64,000 nt of DNA from positions 18,983 through 82,982 of the forward strand of contig NZ_MOMB01000054.1 of assembly GCF_002752165.1 (NCBI RefSeq), in the 5' to 3' direction. Of this stretch, positions 20,058-31,639 are shown piece by piece. Both the position numbers and the translations under genes were made by a program. Source of the stretch: Erwinia sp. OLFS4. Its GTDB lineage: Bacteria; Pseudomonadota; Gammaproteobacteria; Enterobacterales; Enterobacteriaceae. Within the stretch, counting starts at the first letter, position 1. Each line of letters opens with the position of its first letter. The notes beneath the pieces were generated by a model. That model did not search any database and had not been told where the DNA came from. It saw only the letters and a list, made by a program, of their open reading frames with translations.

Positions 20058-20978
20058 ATGAAAATTACCGTACTGGGATGCGGTGCTTTGGGTCAGCTCT
20101 GGCTGACCGCGCTTGAACGTCAGGGACATGAAGTACAAGGCTGGTTACGTGTCGCACAACCCTACTGTTCGGCCAACGTGGTGGAACTGGACGAAAGCGT
20201 TAGCAACAGAACCTATATTGCCAACGACCCGCTTTTTCTTGCTGACAGTGATCTGCTTATTGTCACGCTTAAAGCCTGGCAGGTCGCATCTGCGCTGAGA
20301 AATCTGGCCCCGCAGCTCAATGCATCATGCCCGGTGCTGCTGCTGCATAACGGACTCGGCACGCTGGACGAATTAAAAGGTCTCAGGCAACCCATTCTGC
20401 AAGGGGTAACAACCCACGCCGCCATGCGCGATGGTAATGTGATTATTCACATCGCCAACGGTATCACTCACATTGGCCCGACGTCGGTTGAAGCGGCGCG
20501 GCTGAGTCGTCTGGCGGAACCGCTGCATCATGCGCTACCGGATGTTGCCTGGCATAACAATGTTGCCGCTGCTGCCTGGCAAAAGCTGGCGGTAAACTGC
20601 ATCATTAACCCTCTGAGCGTCGAGTACGATTGCGTTAACGGCATGCTGGCAGATCATCAGGAAGAAATTGCGCGTTTATCTGCGGAAATTGCCGTTATCA
20701 TGGCGCGGGAAGGCCATCATAGTACGCAGGAAGATCTGTTTAACTATGTCATGCAAATCGTGAATAGCACCGCCGGCAATCAGTCATCGATGCTGCAGGA
20801 TGTGCGCGCCCAGCGACGTACTGAAATTGACTACATTAATGGTTATGCTATCCGTCGTGCCCGGGCGCAAGGAGTTGCCACGCCGGAGAACAGTCGTTTG
20901 TATGATTTAATTAAGCGTAAGGAGCAGTCTTATGAGCACGAAAGCCTCGGTACTGGTCTGTCTCGCGCCTGGCAGTGA
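20058..20978 (+). CDS. panE: 2-dehydropantoate 2-reductase
   Basis: PanE reduces ketopantoate to pantoate with NADPH in pantothenate and coenzyme A synthesis. The 306-residue product has the N-terminal NADPH motif GCGALGQLW (residues 7-15), [10 protein letters not shown], the catalytic Lys in [17 protein letters not shown], and the C-terminal substrate-binding segment [29 protein letters not shown] lies upstream of the ATG. The last 47 bases overlap yajL, as in E. coli where the two are coupled. Confidence 0.96.
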   Translation: MKITVLGCGALGQLWLTALERQGHEVQGWLRVAQPYCSANVVELDESVSNRTYIANDPLFLADSDLLIVTLKAWQVASALRNLAPQLNASCPVLLLHNGLGTLDELKGLRQPILQGVTTHAAMRDGNVIIHIANGITHIGPTSVEAARLSRLAEPLHHALPDVAWHNNVAAAAWQKLAVNCIINPLSVEYDCVNGMLADHQEEIARLSAEIAVIMAREGHHSTQEDLFNYVMQIVNSTAGNQSSMLQDVRAQRRTEIDYINGYAIRRARAQGVATPENSRLYDLIKRKEQSYEHESLGTGLSRAWQ

Positions 20979-21528
20979 GGAGACCGAAGCCGTCACCACT
21001 ATCGACCTGCTGGTACGCGGCGGCATTGACGTCACCACCGCCAGCGTTGCCAGCGACGGCGCCCTGACCATTACCTGTTCACGCGGCGTAAAGCTGCTGG
21101 CTGACTACCCGCTGGTGGACGTGGCAGACGGCGCCTTTGACGCTATTGTGCTGCCCGGCGGACTGCAGGGTGCCCAGGCATTTCGCGACAGCCCGCTGCT
21201 GGTTGAAACCATCCGGCAGTTTCATCTCTCGGGGCGTATTGTTGCAGCGATCTGCGCCGTTCCCGGCACCGTATTTATCCCGCACAACCTTTTTCCGCTG
21301 GGCAATATGACCGGCTTTCCCGGACTGAAAGAGACCATTCCGCCAGAAAAATGGATGGAAAAACGCGTCGTCTGGGACCCACGCGTTAATTTATTAACCA
21401 GCCAGGGCCCCGGCACGGCGATGGACTTTGCCCTGAAGCTGATAGCGTTACTGGTTGGTAAACCGCAGGCAGCTGCGGTGGCCGCACAGCTGGTGCTGGC
21501 GGCGGGCATTTATAACTATCAGGATTAA
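20932..21528 (+). CDS. yajL: DJ-1/PfpI family protein YajL
   Basis: YajL is the enterobacterial DJ-1 (PARK7) homologue, a stress chaperone proposed to repair glycated or oxidised proteins. The 198-residue product has the catalytic nucleophile-elbow cysteine in AAICAVPGT and the conserved Glu in [31 protein letters not shown] is a second family motif. AAGGAGCAGTCTT precedes the ATG inside panE, giving a 47-base overlap. It converges with thiI. Confidence 0.95.
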   Translation: MSTKASVLVCLAPGSEETEAVTTIDLLVRGGIDVTTASVASDGALTITCSRGVKLLADYPLVDVADGAFDAIVLPGGLQGAQAFRDSPLLVETIRQFHLSGRIVAAICAVPGTVFIPHNLFPLGNMTGFPGLKETIPPEKWMEKRVVWDPRVNLLTSQGPGTAMDFALKLIALLVGKPQAAAVAAQLVLAAGIYNYQD

Positions 21529-21555
21529 GACCCACTCGCGGCGCTACCGGCGCCC

Positions 21556-23004
21556 TCAGGGCCGGTAGACCTTAACATTCGCAAAACCCTGTTCCCGCAG
21601 ATAAAGCGCCTGCAACCGGCTCATTACCCCGCGTTCACAGTAAAGCAGCCAGGTCTTATTCTGATCGAGATCAACGAACTGACTGCCCAGTTTATAAAAC
21701 GGCAGCGTTTTCACCTCAACACCGTTCAGCACCAGCGGCTTATTCTCCTGTTCATCAGGCGAGCGAATATCCAGCACCGCATCCTGCGGACCAAAAGAAG
21801 CAACGGTTTCCACTTCGCTAACCTCTTGCGCCGCCTGGCCGGCAATTTCACGAATATCAACGTTGGTTGCCTGCTCAACCACATGGTCGAGAATGGAAAA
21901 ATCGAACCGGGCTTCTTCCGCTTCAATCTTCTCCTTTACCGCCTTCACCGTCGGACTTTTGGATATGACGCCACAATATTCCGGCATTGTGCGGGCAAAA
22001 TCCTCGGTGCCAATTTGCCGCGCCAGATTAATAATGTGCTCTTTATCATGAGAAATCAGCGGACGCAAAATCAGCGTGTCGGAGGCATTATCAATTAAGC
22101 GCAGATTAGTCAGCGTCTGGCTGGATACCTGTCCCAGCGCCTCGCCGGTTACCAGCGCCTGCACACCGTAACGTCCGGCAATTTGTGACGCCGCACGCAC
22201 CATCATACGTTTCAGCACTACGCCCATCTGGCCGTCATCGACTTTTTCCAGAATTTCAGCCACCACCGGTTCAAAATTAATGGCCACGAAGCGAACACGA
22301 TGAGAACTGCCAAAACGTTTCCACAGATAATGCGCGACCTGACGCACGCCAATTTCATGCGCCGCGCCGCCAAGATTAAAAAAGCAGTAATGTACGCGAC
22401 AACCGCGACGCATCAGCATGTAGCTCGACACGCCGGAATCAAAGCCTCCGGAGATCAGTGACAGCACATCTTCCTGGGTACCAATCGGAAAACCACCAAT
22501 GCCGGGATAGCGGCCGGTGACCAGCAGCAAACGCTGATCTTCAATTTCAAGATTAACCGTCACTTCCGGACGGGTGAGGTTAACCCGCGCACTGTCAACG
22601 TGCTGATTCAGGCCACCGCCAACATAGCGCTCAACGTCCTGCGAACTGAAATCATGCTTACCGCGACGCTTTACCCGTACGCAAAAAGATTTACCGCTAA
22701 TTGTCTGATGGTATTGTGCCAGCGCCTGTTCAAAAATATGGTGAACATCGCGAAACTCCCGATCTTCAACCGCCAGGATATGATGAATGCCAGGAATACG
22801 CGTCAGCGCATCACGCACCGCCTCTTCTTTTTCAGGTGCCTTCACCCGTACCACAATATGGTCCCAGTGGCGCACCACCGCGATATCTTCGTCGGACTGT
22901 TTAAGCACATTGCGGATGTTGCCGGTCAGAATCTTAATAAACCGCAGGCGTACCGACTGGCTTTTAATCGTAATTTCAGGAAACAGCTTAATAATAAACT
23001 TCAT
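21556..23004 (-). CDS. thiI: tRNA 4-thiouridine synthase / thiamin sulfurtransferase ThiI
   Basis: ThiI adenylates tRNA U8 and inserts sulfur, and also relays sulfur to ThiS for the thiamin thiazole. The 482 residues equal the E. coli length. Domains: NFLD/THUMP (about 1-165), PP-loop ATPase ([17 protein letters not shown], about 181-197), and a C-terminal rhodanese domain with the persulfide-carrying Cys in [13 protein letters not shown]. The N-terminus [19 protein letters not shown] is canonical. It is divergent from xseB-ispA-dxs, whose product DXP feeds the same thiazole pathway. Confidence 0.97.
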   Translation of the reverse strand: MKFIIKLFPEITIKSQSVRLRFIKILTGNIRNVLKQSDEDIAVVRHWDHIVVRVKAPEKEEAVRDALTRIPGIHHILAVEDREFRDVHHIFEQALAQYHQTISGKSFCVRVKRRGKHDFSSQDVERYVGGGLNQHVDSARVNLTRPEVTVNLEIEDQRLLLVTGRYPGIGGFPIGTQEDVLSLISGGFDSGVSSYMLMRRGCRVHYCFFNLGGAAHEIGVRQVAHYLWKRFGSSHRVRFVAINFEPVVAEILEKVDDGQMGVVLKRMMVRAASQIAGRYGVQALVTGEALGQVSSQTLTNLRLIDNASDTLILRPLISHDKEHIINLARQIGTEDFARTMPEYCGVISKSPTVKAVKEKIEAEEARFDFSILDHVVEQATNVDIREIAGQAAQEVSEVETVASFGPQDAVLDIRSPDEQENKPLVLNGVEVKTLPFYKLGSQFVDLDQNKTWLLYCERGVMSRLQALYLREQGFANVKVYRP

Positions 23005-23241
23005 AGCAGCGAGGGGTCATCTGGTGAATTGAGGGCTAAAATTATTGCCACTTAACTGATAAAATCAGTGTATTGCAAAGCAGCGTCAGGCCCTTTGCAT
23101 CCAAGGCACCGGAGTATATCACTTTTGTCTCAGCGCTGCTGAGCCATCTGTGATATCAATCATTATTTTGCTAATCATTTAGGGTCAGCTACCATGAGCA
23201 TTCACCCGGATGAAAACCACGACTGAGCCAGACTAGCTATT

Positions 23242-23484
23242 ATGCCAAAAAAAGCCGAACCGCCCGTCAGTTTTGAACATGCTCTGCAACAGCTCGAGCA
23301 GATCGTCTCCCGTCTGGAGAGTGGTGAACTGCCGCTGGAAGAAGCGTTAAACGAATTTGAACGCGGCGTGCAGCTGTCGCGTACCGGTCAGCAACAGCTG
23401 AAGCAGGCAGAACAGCGGGTACAAATTTTATTAAGTGACGACGCTGACGCAAGCCTCACCCCCTTTACGCCGGATGCCGGGTAA
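23242..23484 (+). CDS. xseB: Exodeoxyribonuclease VII small subunit
   Basis: XseB is the small subunit of exonuclease VII, which degrades single-stranded DNA together with XseA. The 80 residues form the expected helical hairpin: [37 protein letters not shown]. No strong ribosome-binding site precedes the ATG. Its stop is directly followed by the ispA ATG, and dxs comes next: the conserved xseB-ispA-dxs operon. Confidence 0.95.
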   Translation: MPKKAEPPVSFEHALQQLEQIVSRLESGELPLEEALNEFERGVQLSRTGQQQLKQAEQRVQILLSDDADASLTPFTPDAG

Positions 23485-24384
23485 ATGGAGTTTACCGATC
23501 TCATCAATGCCCATCAGGCACGCATTAATGCCGTCTTAAATCGCTATCTTAGCGGGCTACCGTTGCAAAGCCATCCGCTGGTTGAGGCAATGAAATATGG
23601 CACCTTGCTCGGCGGCAAGCGCCTGCGCCCTTTTCTTGTTTATGCCACCGGCGGCATGCTGAATGCCGATGAACAAAGTCTTGATGCTCCGGCAGCAGCG
23701 GTGGAGTGTATTCACGCTTATTCGTTAATCCACGACGATCTGCCGGCAATGGATGACGACGCGCTGCGGCGCGGGCAGCCAACCTGCCATATTAAATATG
23801 GCGAGGATACCGCCATTCTGGCAGGCGATGCCTTGCAAACCCTGGCGTTTTCTATTCTGGCCGACAGCCCATTACCGGGAGTCAGCAGTGAAACGCGTCT
23901 CGCCATGCTGTCTGAACTGGCTCAGGCCAGCGGGGTGGCTGGCATGTGTGGCGGACAGGCGTTAGACCTGGCGGCCGAAGGCGCACAGATTTCCCTGGAT
24001 GCCCTGGAACAAATTCACCGTCATAAAACCGGTGCGCTCATCCGTGCCGCCGTCCGGCTCGGCGCCCTGTGCGCCGGCGAGCGCGGCAAGGCAGCGCTAC
24101 CAGCACTGGATCGCTATGCCAGCGCCATTGGTCTGGCTTTTCAGGTACAGGATGACATTCTCGACGTTATCGGTGACAGCACGGTAACCGGCAAGCGTCA
24201 GGGTGCCGATCAGGATCTGGGCAAGAGTACCTATCCGTCACTGATGGGCCTTGACAGTGCCAGAGCAAAGGCGTGGGATCTGTATCAGGAATCTCTCCAT
24301 GCGCTGGACACGCTGGCGGCACAGTCGCTGAACACGGCGCCGCTACGCGCGCTGGCCAGCTTTATTGTTGAACGCGATAAATGA
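23485..24384 (+). CDS. ispA: (2E,6E)-farnesyl diphosphate synthase
   Basis: IspA condenses IPP with DMAPP and then GPP to give farnesyl diphosphate, precursor of ubiquinone side chains and undecaprenyl phosphate. The 299-residue product has both aspartate-rich motifs, first DDLPAMDDD and second DDILD, plus [10 protein letters not shown]. The ATG abuts the xseB stop, so translation is coupled. dxs begins 13 bases after its stop. Confidence 0.97.
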   Translation: MEFTDLINAHQARINAVLNRYLSGLPLQSHPLVEAMKYGTLLGGKRLRPFLVYATGGMLNADEQSLDAPAAAVECIHAYSLIHDDLPAMDDDALRRGQPTCHIKYGEDTAILAGDALQTLAFSILADSPLPGVSSETRLAMLSELAQASGVAGMCGGQALDLAAEGAQISLDALEQIHRHKTGALIRAAVRLGALCAGERGKAALPALDRYASAIGLAFQVQDDILDVIGDSTVTGKRQGADQDLGKSTYPSLMGLDSARAKAWDLYQESLHALDTLAAQSLNTAPLRALASFIVERDK

Positions 24385-24397
24385 TAATGAGTCTCTG

Positions 24398-26263
24398 ATG
24401 AGTTTTGATACTGCGAAATACCCGACGCTTGCGCTGGCAAGCTCGGTGCAAGAATTACGTTTGTTGCCTAAAGAGAGCCTGCCAAAACTCTGTGATGAGC
24501 TTCGTCAGTATTTACTTGATAGCGTCAGCCGCTCCAGCGGCCACTTTGCTTCCGGGCTGGGCGTAGTTGAACTGACCGTGGCGCTGCATTACGTTTATAA
24601 CACGCCGTTCGATCATCTGGTATGGGACGTCGGCCACCAAGCCTATCCCCACAAGATCCTGACCGGTCGTCGCGACCGCATCGGTACAATCCGACAAAAA
24701 AATGGCCTGCATCCTTTTCCGTGGCGTGATGAAAGTGAATATGACGTCCTGAGTGTCGGACACTCGTCCACCTCTATCAGCGCGGGTCTTGGCCTGGCGG
24801 TGGCCGCCGGAAAAGAGGGTAAAGGTCGCCGCACCGCCTGCATTATCGGCGATGGTGCCATCACGGCCGGCATGGCGTTTGAAGCCATGAATCACGCTGG
24901 CGATATCAGCGCCGATTTACTGGTAATCCTGAACGATAACGAGATGTCCATCTCTGAAAACGTTGGCGCACTGAATAACCGGCTGGCGCAAATTCTCTCC
25001 GGTAAAACCTATTCACGCCTGCGGGAGAGCGGTAAAAAAGTCCTCACCAATCTGCCGCCAATAAAAGAACTGGTAAAGCGTACTGAAGAACACCTTAAAG
25101 GCATGGTGGTGCCCGGCACGCTGTTTGAGGAGCTGGGCTTTAACTACATCGGCCCTATTGATGGCCACGACGTGCTGGCCCTGGTGCAAACCCTGAGCAA
25201 CATGCGCAGCCTTAAGGGCCCCCAGTTTCTGCATATCATGACTAAAAAGGGCAAAGGCTACGCCCCGGCGGAAAAAGATCCCATCGCCTGGCATGCAGTG
25301 CCTAAGTTTGATCCGGCCAGCGGTTCGCTGCCGGCCAGTAAACCTGGTCTGCCAACCTATTCAAAAATTTTCGGTGACTGGCTGTGTGAAATGGCCGCCC
25401 ACGAGCCGGATCTGCTGGCTATCACGCCGGCAATGCGTGAAGGCTCCGGCATGGTGAGCTTTTCGCGCGACTATCCACAACGCTATTTTGACGTGGCTAT
25501 CGCAGAACAGCATGCCGTCACCTTTGCGGCCGGGCTGGCAATTGGCGGTTACCGTCCGGTGGTGGCAATATACTCCACCTTTCTGCAGCGGGCTTACGAT
25601 CAGCTCATACACGATGTTGCCATTCAGAAACTGCCGGTCATGTTCGCCATCGATCGCGGTGGCATTGTCGGGGCCGACGGACAAACGCATCAGGGAGCCT
25701 TTGATCTCGCCTTCCTGCGCTGTATCCCCAACATGGTCATCATGACGCCATCGGACGAAAACGAATGTCGTCTGATGCTCTACACCGGCTATCATTACCG
25801 TCAGGGACCGAGCGCAGTACGCTATCCGCGTGGTACCGGTACTGGTAGCGACCTGGCACCGCTCAGCGCGCTGTCAATCGGTGAGGGACGCACCCTGCGC
25901 CAGGGTGAAAAGCTGGCTATTCTCAATTTTGGTACGCTACTGGCCGAAGCCCGTGAGGTAGCAGAAAAACTGAATGCCACCCTGGTGGATATGCGCTTTG
26001 TTAAACCGCTGGATGAAGCACGGATACTGGAGCTGGCAGCAAGCCATGAAGCGCTTATTACTCTGGAAGAAGGGGCCATTAAGGGCGGAGCCGGCAGCGG
26101 CGTCAACGAACTGTTGATGGCCAGGCGTAAACTGCTACCGGTGCTGAATATCGGCTTACCGGATGAATTTATCCCGCAGGGCACGCAGGAGGAAATCCGC
26201 CACGATTACCAGCTGGATGCGACAGGGATCGCACAGCAGATTGCTCGCTGGCTGGCACTGTAA
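24398..26263 (+). CDS. dxs: 1-deoxy-D-xylulose-5-phosphate synthase
   Basis: Dxs makes DXP from pyruvate and glyceraldehyde 3-phosphate with thiamin diphosphate, the first step of the MEP isoprenoid pathway and a precursor of thiamin and pyridoxal. The 621-residue product has the ThDP motif [18 protein letters not shown]...NDN, the catalytic His in [15 protein letters not shown], and the transketolase central region [29 protein letters not shown] at 24398 matches the E. coli start; upstream frame extension overlaps ispA. It ends the xseB-ispA-dxs operon. Confidence 0.97.
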   Translation: MSFDTAKYPTLALASSVQELRLLPKESLPKLCDELRQYLLDSVSRSSGHFASGLGVVELTVALHYVYNTPFDHLVWDVGHQAYPHKILTGRRDRIGTIRQKNGLHPFPWRDESEYDVLSVGHSSTSISAGLGLAVAAGKEGKGRRTACIIGDGAITAGMAFEAMNHAGDISADLLVILNDNEMSISENVGALNNRLAQILSGKTYSRLRESGKKVLTNLPPIKELVKRTEEHLKGMVVPGTLFEELGFNYIGPIDGHDVLALVQTLSNMRSLKGPQFLHIMTKKGKGYAPAEKDPIAWHAVPKFDPASGSLPASKPGLPTYSKIFGDWLCEMAAHEPDLLAITPAMREGSGMVSFSRDYPQRYFDVAIAEQHAVTFAAGLAIGGYRPVVAIYSTFLQRAYDQLIHDVAIQKLPVMFAIDRGGIVGADGQTHQGAFDLAFLRCIPNMVIMTPSDENECRLMLYTGYHYRQGPSAVRYPRGTGTGSDLAPLSALSIGEGRTLRQGEKLAILNFGTLLAEAREVAEKLNATLVDMRFVKPLDEARILELAASHEALITLEEGAIKGGAGSGVNELLMARRKLLPVLNIGLPDEFIPQGTQEEIRHDYQLDATGIAQQIARWLAL

Positions 26264-26367
26264 GCCGAAGGGGCGAGCGCTGTCTGCCCCTTATCCCGCT
26301 AAAAAACGCACGCCGGCGCCTGCTATGCTTAAGCCCGGCTTAATTTTTAAGCAAAGCAGGAGCAAAC

Positions 26368-27342
26368 ATGAAAACAACCCGATTTGGCCATACCGACCTG
26401 ACCGTTTCCCGCCTGTGCCTCGGCTGTATGACCTTTGGACAGCCTGAACGCGGCCGCCATGCCTGGACGCTGCCGGAAGAGAGCAGCCGCCCGCTGATTA
26501 AACGGGCACTGGAAGCCGGCATTAACTTTTTTGATACCGCCAACAGCTATTCCGATGGCAGCAGTGAAGAAATTGTCGGCCGTGCTCTGCGCGACTTTGC
26601 CCGTCGTGACGACATCATCGTGGCAACCAAAGTATTTTTCCCGCTCAGCAACCTGGCCGGCGGGCTATCACGTGCCAGCATTATGCAATCCATTGATGAC
26701 AGTCTGACACGGCTCGGCATGGATTATGTTGATTTGCTACAGATTCACCGCTGGGACTACAACACTCCGCTGGAAGAGACGCTGGAAGCGTTGCATGAGG
26801 TGGTGAAAGCCGGTAAAGCCCGCTATATCGGCGCATCATCAATGTATGCCTGGCAGTTTGCTAAAGCGCTGTATACCGCCGATAAACATGGCTGGACGCG
26901 CTTTGTCAGCATGCAGGACCAATACAATCTGATTCAGCGCGAAGAAGAACGGGAAATGCATCCGCTCTGTCAGTCAGAGGGCATTGCGGTCATGCCGTGG
27001 AGTCCACTGGCACGTGGCCGCCTGACCCGGCCATGGGGTGAAACTACCGCCCGTTCGGTTTCTGATGAATTTGGTAAAACCCTTTATCAACGCAGTGAAG
27101 AGAACGACGCGGCAATTGCTCAGCGGGTGGCAAACCTCGCGCGGGATAAGGGCGTCAGCCTTGCGCAAATTGCGCTGGCCTGGACGCTGCATAAACCGGC
27201 GGTTACCGCGCCGATTATTGGCGCCTCAAGAGCAGAGCAACTTGACGATCTGCTCAACGCGCTTGACGTTGAGCTGGACGCAAGTGAGCTGGCGGAGCTG
27301 GAAAGCCTGTATCAGCCCCATGCAGTCAGCGGCTTTGAGTAA
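26368..27342 (+). CDS. yajO: Aldo/keto reductase YajO
   Basis: YajO is a cytosolic NADPH-dependent aldo/keto reductase. In E. coli, variants of this protein can bypass loss of Dxs. The 324 residues equal the E. coli length. Catalytic Asp and Tyr are in GINFFDTANSYSDGSSEEIVG, the Lys in VATKVFF, the His in LLQIHRWDY; the cofactor loop is PIIGASRAEQLDDLL. AGGAG lies 8 bases before the ATG. Synteny dxs-yajO-pgpA is as in E. coli, with pgpA convergent. Confidence 0.94.
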   Translation: MKTTRFGHTDLTVSRLCLGCMTFGQPERGRHAWTLPEESSRPLIKRALEAGINFFDTANSYSDGSSEEIVGRALRDFARRDDIIVATKVFFPLSNLAGGLSRASIMQSIDDSLTRLGMDYVDLLQIHRWDYNTPLEETLEALHEVVKAGKARYIGASSMYAWQFAKALYTADKHGWTRFVSMQDQYNLIQREEEREMHPLCQSEGIAVMPWSPLARGRLTRPWGETTARSVSDEFGKTLYQRSEENDAAIAQRVANLARDKGVSLAQIALAWTLHKPAVTAPIIGASRAEQLDDLLNALDVELDASELAELESLYQPHAVSGFE

Positions 27343-27374
27343 ACGCTGGCAACCTGACGGCAGAGATACCGCTG

Positions 27375-27398
27375 CCGGGTAGGTTTCCCCCTACCCGG
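27375..27398. terminator. Hairpin between convergent yajO and pgpA
   Basis: CCGGGTAGG and CCTACCCGG form a perfect 9-base stem around six bases. It lies 33 bases past yajO and six bases past pgpA. There is no U-run on either side, so it may act only as a transcript end-stabiliser. Confidence 0.45.
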
Positions 27399-27403
27399 TC
27401 TCC

Positions 27404-27904
27404 TCAAAGGAAAATACCGGCCAGCCAGAGCAGCATCGCTGAAATAATACCGGCAACAATGTCATCCACCATAATGCCCATTCCACCCTGAACATTGCGG
27501 TCAAACCAGCGAATCGGCCAGGGCTTCCACATATCCAGAATACGGAAGATAACAAAGCCAGCCAGCACCCAGTGCCAGTCAAAGGCCGGGATCGCCAGCA
27601 AGGTTATCCACATGCCGATAAATTCATCCCAGACAATGCTACCGTGATCGTGCACCCCCATATCTCTGGCCGTGCGATGGCAGAGATAAACCCCGATGCT
27701 AATCCCCAGCAACAACAGCAGTGAATAGAGCTCAAGCGGCAGTAATCTCAGCAGACACCAGAACGGAATCGCGGCCAGCGATCCCATGGTTCCCGGAAGC
27801 CAGGGGCTCAGCCCGCTGCCAAATCCGGTGGCCAGCAGATGCCAGGGATCTGACATACGCAGGCGCTTTTTTGCCTCATTTTTATTAACGATCAAAGTGA
27901 TCAA
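27404..27904 (-). CDS. pgpA: Phosphatidylglycerophosphatase A
   Basis: PgpA removes phosphate from phosphatidylglycerophosphate in the inner membrane to form phosphatidylglycerol. The 166-residue product has the family segments [39 protein letters not shown] and [26 protein letters not shown], and about four hydrophobic helices. No ATG exists near the expected start. A TTG at 27904 aligns with the E. coli length; a TTG at 27895 has better spacing to AAGGGA. Both overlap the end of thiL, indicating coupling. Confidence 0.93.
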   Translation of the reverse strand: MITLIVNKNEAKKRLRMSDPWHLLATGFGSGLSPWLPGTMGSLAAIPFWCLLRLLPLELYSLLLLLGISIGVYLCHRTARDMGVHDHGSIVWDEFIGMWITLLAIPAFDWHWVLAGFVIFRILDMWKPWPIRWFDRNVQGGMGIMVDDIVAGIISAMLLWLAGIFL

Positions 27905-28859
27905 ATCCCTTTTTATGACAACTAACCGGCTGACCGTCGCGCAACAAGGTGATGCCTTCCGCCGCCGTTTTTATCTGACCAATGCAGGTATAAGGTACGC
28001 CAAGATGGCCTAACGCCACGTCCAGCGCGCCACGATTTATCTCCGGCACGGTAAAGCACAGCTCGTAGTCTTCGCCGCCGTGTAACGCCCAGTCTGTTTG
28101 CTGTTCACGACTATAGTGGCTGCGCAGTGCCACAGAAAAAGGTAGCGCATCAAGCTCAACACGGGCACCGCAATTGCTGGCATCAAGCACATGGCCTAAA
28201 TCCGCCAGCAACCCGTCAGAAATATCAATAGCCGCACTGGCGAGGCCACGCAACGCCTGGCCCTGCAAAATGCGCGGCATCGGACGCAAATGACGTTTTA
28301 TCAGCGCCTCATTACTGACCGGATCGTCCAGCCGCTGGTGATGCTGCAACAACGCCAGTCCTGCGGCGCTGTCGCCCAGCGTGCCGGTGACATAGATCCA
28401 GTCACCGGGCCGCGCGCCGCAGCGCCGCAGCGCCCGCCCGACCGGAATCAGACCATGGATACCCAACGTCAGACTCAACGGACCACGCGTGGTGTCACCA
28501 CCAATCAGCTGCACGCCGTAATAATCCATCAGTTCAAACAGGCTATCACTGAAATCCTGTAACCAGGCTTCGTTGACATCTGGCAGCGTCAGCGCCAGCG
28601 TCAGCCAGGCAGGATCGGCGCCCATTGCCGCAAGGTCACTGAGATTGGCAGCCAGCGCTTTGTAACCTAAATCCGCCGGGTGAATATCACGTAAAAAATG
28701 CACCCCCTCAACCAGCGTATCGGTACTGATTGCCAGAGTCTGTTTTTCAGGAACATTCAGCAGGGCGCAGTCGTCGCCAATGCCTTTTTCAACATCGCGC
28801 CGGAAACCCGCGGTACGATCAAAATAACGCCCGATGAGTGCAAATTCGCCACAGGCCAT
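27885..28859 (-). CDS. thiL: Thiamine-monophosphate kinase
   Basis: ThiL phosphorylates thiamin monophosphate to the active diphosphate. The 324-residue product has AIR-synthase-fold motifs: [43 protein letters not shown], the ATP/metal loop [12 protein letters not shown] and [12 protein letters not shown]. The ATG at 28859 ([13 protein letters not shown]) matches the E. coli start; the frame is open for 50 codons upstream but without family similarity. It lies between nusB and pgpA in the conserved nusB-thiL-pgpA run, overlapping pgpA. Confidence 0.96.
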   Translation of the reverse strand: MACGEFALIGRYFDRTAGFRRDVEKGIGDDCALLNVPEKQTLAISTDTLVEGVHFLRDIHPADLGYKALAANLSDLAAMGADPAWLTLALTLPDVNEAWLQDFSDSLFELMDYYGVQLIGGDTTRGPLSLTLGIHGLIPVGRALRRCGARPGDWIYVTGTLGDSAAGLALLQHHQRLDDPVSNEALIKRHLRPMPRILQGQALRGLASAAIDISDGLLADLGHVLDASNCGARVELDALPFSVALRSHYSREQQTDWALHGGEDYELCFTVPEINRGALDVALGHLGVPYTCIGQIKTAAEGITLLRDGQPVSCHKKGFDHFDR

Positions 28860-28911
28860 AGTGAAATTCCGTGAGTGTAAGCAGGAAGGCCGGGAAACCG
28901 GCCTTGCAGGG

Positions 28912-29331
28912 TTATTTTTTATTGGGACGTATTTGTGGTGCGGCTTTGTCCAGCACACCGTTGACAAACTTATGGCTGTCTTCGGCGCCAAATACTTTCG
29001 CCAGTTCAATGCCTTCGTTAATTGCCACTTTGTAGGGAACGTCGCTACGCTTGCTCAGTTCATACAGCGACAGGCGCAGGATTGCCCGTTCCACCTGACC
29101 GAGTTCTTCCAGCTGGCGTGAAAGATAAGGTTTCATTAATCCATCAAGATAGTCGCTGTTCGTGGCGACCCCTGACAATAGCTCACGAAAATAGCCAATA
29201 TCGACGTCGGTGACGTCCTGTTCCGCCAGAAACTGATATTCAACATCGGCGATGTCATTATGCGACAACTGCCAGGAGTAAAGTGCCTGGACTGCGCATT
29301 CACGTGCGCGGCGGCGGGCAGCAGGTTTCAC
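28912..29331 (-). CDS. nusB: Transcription antitermination factor NusB
   Basis: NusB binds BoxA RNA with NusE (S10) in rRNA and lambda antitermination complexes. The 139 residues equal the E. coli length and are all helical: [18 protein letters not shown] at the N-terminus, then [49 protein letters not shown]. It follows ribH by 16 bases. A GC-rich 8-bp stem (28886-28904) separates it from thiL. Confidence 0.97.
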   Translation of the reverse strand: MKPAARRRARECAVQALYSWQLSHNDIADVEYQFLAEQDVTDVDIGYFRELLSGVATNSDYLDGLMKPYLSRQLEELGQVERAILRLSLYELSKRSDVPYKVAINEGIELAKVFGAEDSHKFVNGVLDKAAPQIRPNKK

Positions 29332-29347
29332 AACATTCCCCTTAAAA

Positions 29348-29818
29348 TCAAGCGTTAATCGCTTTCAGTACGTTAATCATTTCCAGAGCAGTCAGTGCGG
29401 CTTCCGCCCCTTTGTTACCGGCTTTGGTACCGGCACGCTCAATGGCCTGCTCAATATTTTCCGTCGTCAGTACGCCGAATGCCACGGGGATATCGCTGTT
29501 CATCGCAACGCTGGCAAGGCCGGAACTTGCTTCACCGGCAACATATTCAAAATGGGCAGTGCCACCACGGATAACGGTACCCAATGCCACTACCGCATGA
29601 TGTTTACCCGCCTGGGCCAGCGCACGTGCGGCCATCGGCATTTCATAGGCGCCAGGCACCCAGACCACGGTGATATTTTCGTCTTTAACCTGACCGATAC
29701 GCTTTAGCGCATCAATAGCGCCGTTCAGCAGGCTGTCGTTGATGAAGTTATTAAAACGGGCAATCACAATGGCAACGCGCGCCTCAGGCGAGGCAACAGC
29801 AGCTTCGATGACTTTCAT
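29348..29818 (-). CDS. ribH: 6,7-dimethyl-8-ribityllumazine synthase
   Basis: This enzyme (called RibE in E. coli) condenses 5-amino-6-ribitylaminouracil with dihydroxybutanone phosphate to lumazine, the penultimate riboflavin step, and forms icosahedral 60-mers. The 156-residue product has [55 protein letters not shown] and the C-terminal [14 protein letters not shown]. The ATG at 29818 matches the E. coli start. It lies between ribD and nusB. Confidence 0.97.
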   Translation of the reverse strand: MKVIEAAVASPEARVAIVIARFNNFINDSLLNGAIDALKRIGQVKDENITVVWVPGAYEMPMAARALAQAGKHHAVVALGTVIRGGTAHFEYVAGEASSGLASVAMNSDIPVAFGVLTTENIEQAIERAGTKAGNKGAEAALTALEMINVLKAINA

Positions 29819-29909
29819 AGTGTTCCTTATCGGATTCGGTGTAATGGCCCCGAGGGGGGCGGATTCTATCATATTCTCACGGATTCTGCTTCCGCTTTTG
29901 TATGCCGCG

Positions 29910-31013
29910 TTAGCGCGGGGTCAGAATCAGACGCAAATCCGGGCCGATTTGACGCACATCACTGAAAACAAAGTCCGGCGCATCGGCCAGATGACTGAGG
30001 GCCGGCAGCTGACACAAGCCACGCGCACTATCACCGAGCAGTTTCGGCGCCAGATAAACGATCAGTTCATCCACCAGACCGGCCTGCAACAAGGCACCAG
30101 CCAGCCCGGCACCAGCCTCGACCCACAGCGTATTAATTTGCTGTTTTCCCAGTAGCATCAGCAAGGCCACGATATCAACCCCCTGATGCACGGCAGGCAG
30201 GCTGAACTGCGTCACCGACTCAGGCCATTTCTGTGTGTCAGCATGCAGTCGCGCCAGCCAGGTTTCACCAGGCTGATGAATCAGCCGGTGCTGCGGGGTC
30301 ACCCGATTGTGGCTGTCGATAATCACACGCACCGGCTGACGTAGCTGCGTCGCGCTCAGCTGCTGCTGTACCTCGGGGTTCAGCTCCTGCCAGCGCACCG
30401 TCAGTGAAGGGTCGTCAGCAATAACCGTGGCGCTGGTGGAAAGCAGCGCGCAACTCATCGCCCGAAAGTGCTGAACGTCCTGGCGGGCCTGCGGCGAAGT
30501 AATCCACTGGCTTTCTCCACTGGCCATCGCGGTGCGCCCATCCAGCGACGCCCCCAGCTTAAGCTGCAGCCAGGGAAAACCTGTACGCATTCGCTTAAAA
30601 AACCCGCGATTCAGACGTTCAGCCTCAGCCATCATCAGGCCATCACTTACCGTGACGCCGGCCTGTTGCAGACGATACAACCCGCGGCCAGCGACCTGCG
30701 GGTTCGGGTCCTGCATCGCGGCAACCACCCGATGGATACCCGCCGCCAGCAGGGCGTCACAACAGGGTGGCGTGCGACCAAAATGGCTGCAGGGTTCAAG
30801 GGTGACGTAAGCAGTGGCGCCACGGGCACGCTCGCCAGCCATGCGCAGCGCGTGCACTTCAGCATGCGGCTCGCCGGCACGCTGATGCCAGCCTTCACCC
30901 ACAATCTCCCCCTGGCGGACTATTACGCAACCTACGTTAGGGTTAGGCCTGGTGGTATACAGACCGCGGCGCGCCAGTTCCAGCGCGCGCGCCATAAAGC
31001 GCTCATCGCTCAT
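29910..31013 (-). CDS. ribD: Bifunctional riboflavin deaminase/reductase RibD
   Basis: RibD performs the second and third riboflavin steps: deamination of the pyrimidine precursor and reduction of its ribosyl side chain. The N-terminal deaminase domain (about 1-145) has the zinc site HAEVHAL and [16 protein letters not shown]; the C-terminal NADPH reductase domain (146-367) has [21 protein letters not shown] and [20 protein letters not shown]. The length of 367 equals E. coli. It begins two bases after the nrdR stop. Confidence 0.97.
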   Translation of the reverse strand: MSDERFMARALELARRGLYTTRPNPNVGCVIVRQGEIVGEGWHQRAGEPHAEVHALRMAGERARGATAYVTLEPCSHFGRTPPCCDALLAAGIHRVVAAMQDPNPQVAGRGLYRLQQAGVTVSDGLMMAEAERLNRGFFKRMRTGFPWLQLKLGASLDGRTAMASGESQWITSPQARQDVQHFRAMSCALLSTSATVIADDPSLTVRWQELNPEVQQQLSATQLRQPVRVIIDSHNRVTPQHRLIHQPGETWLARLHADTQKWPESVTQFSLPAVHQGVDIVALLMLLGKQQINTLWVEAGAGLAGALLQAGLVDELIVYLAPKLLGDSARGLCQLPALSHLADAPDFVFSDVRQIGPDLRLILTPR

Positions 31014-31015
31014 AA

Positions 31016-31465
31016 TTAATCCTGTAGACGGGCGATTTCTTCACCAAATTCGCGCACATCTTCAAAACTGCGGTAAACCGAGGCAAAGCGAATATAAGCG
31101 ACCTTATCCAGCTTTTTCAGTTCATCCATCACCAGGCCGCCAATCATTTTACTGGTAATCTCACGCTCACCGGTCGCACGCAGCTGGGTTTTAATATGGC
31201 TGAGGGCATCTTCAACCGCATCAGCACTGACCGGGCGTTTTTCCAGCGCTTTCATAATACCGCTGCGCAGTTTTTCTTCATTGAACGGCTCGCGAATATC
31301 GTTGCTTTTCACTACCCGTGGCATCACCAGCTCTGCAACTTCAAAGGTGGTAAAACGCTCGTGACAAACCAGACACTGACGTCTGCGCCTGACCGAGGTT
31401 CCCTCACCCACCAGGCGTGAATCAATCACTTTTGTGTCAATTGCAGAACAAAATGGGCAGTGCAT
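31016..31465 (-). CDS. nrdR: Transcriptional repressor NrdR
   Basis: NrdR is the nucleotide-sensing repressor of ribonucleotide reductase genes. The 149-residue product has the N-terminal zinc ribbon ([10 protein letters not shown]...CLVCHERF), followed by an ATP-cone domain ([28 protein letters not shown]). The ATG at 31465 (MHCPFC) is the family start; the frame is open seven codons further upstream. It heads the nrdR-ribD-ribH-nusB cluster. Confidence 0.97.
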   Translation of the reverse strand: MHCPFCSAIDTKVIDSRLVGEGTSVRRRRQCLVCHERFTTFEVAELVMPRVVKSNDIREPFNEEKLRSGIMKALEKRPVSADAVEDALSHIKTQLRATGEREITSKMIGGLVMDELKKLDKVAYIRFASVYRSFEDVREFGEEIARLQD

Positions 31466-31639
31466 ACGCTTTCCTGGCTTTACCAAATAATTCTCAGTTT
31501 AACGCGAAGTTGCGACTAACTGAAACCTTTACCCGTGCGCCATCCGACGCAATTATTCGCGATAAATGTTACAACTGGTAAAAGCGACTATCATTATGCT
31601 ATCGCTCCATAAAGGAGCTTAACTGAGTGGAGATCGAAA

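Noticed and set aside
23194..23226. 10-codon frame (MSIHPDENHD) before xseB considered as a leader peptide
   Set aside because: No attenuator-like hairpin or run of regulatory codons follows; likely chance.
28886..28904. GC-rich 8-bp stem between nusB and thiL considered as a terminator
   Set aside because: No T-run follows on the transcribed strand and the genes are normally cotranscribed.
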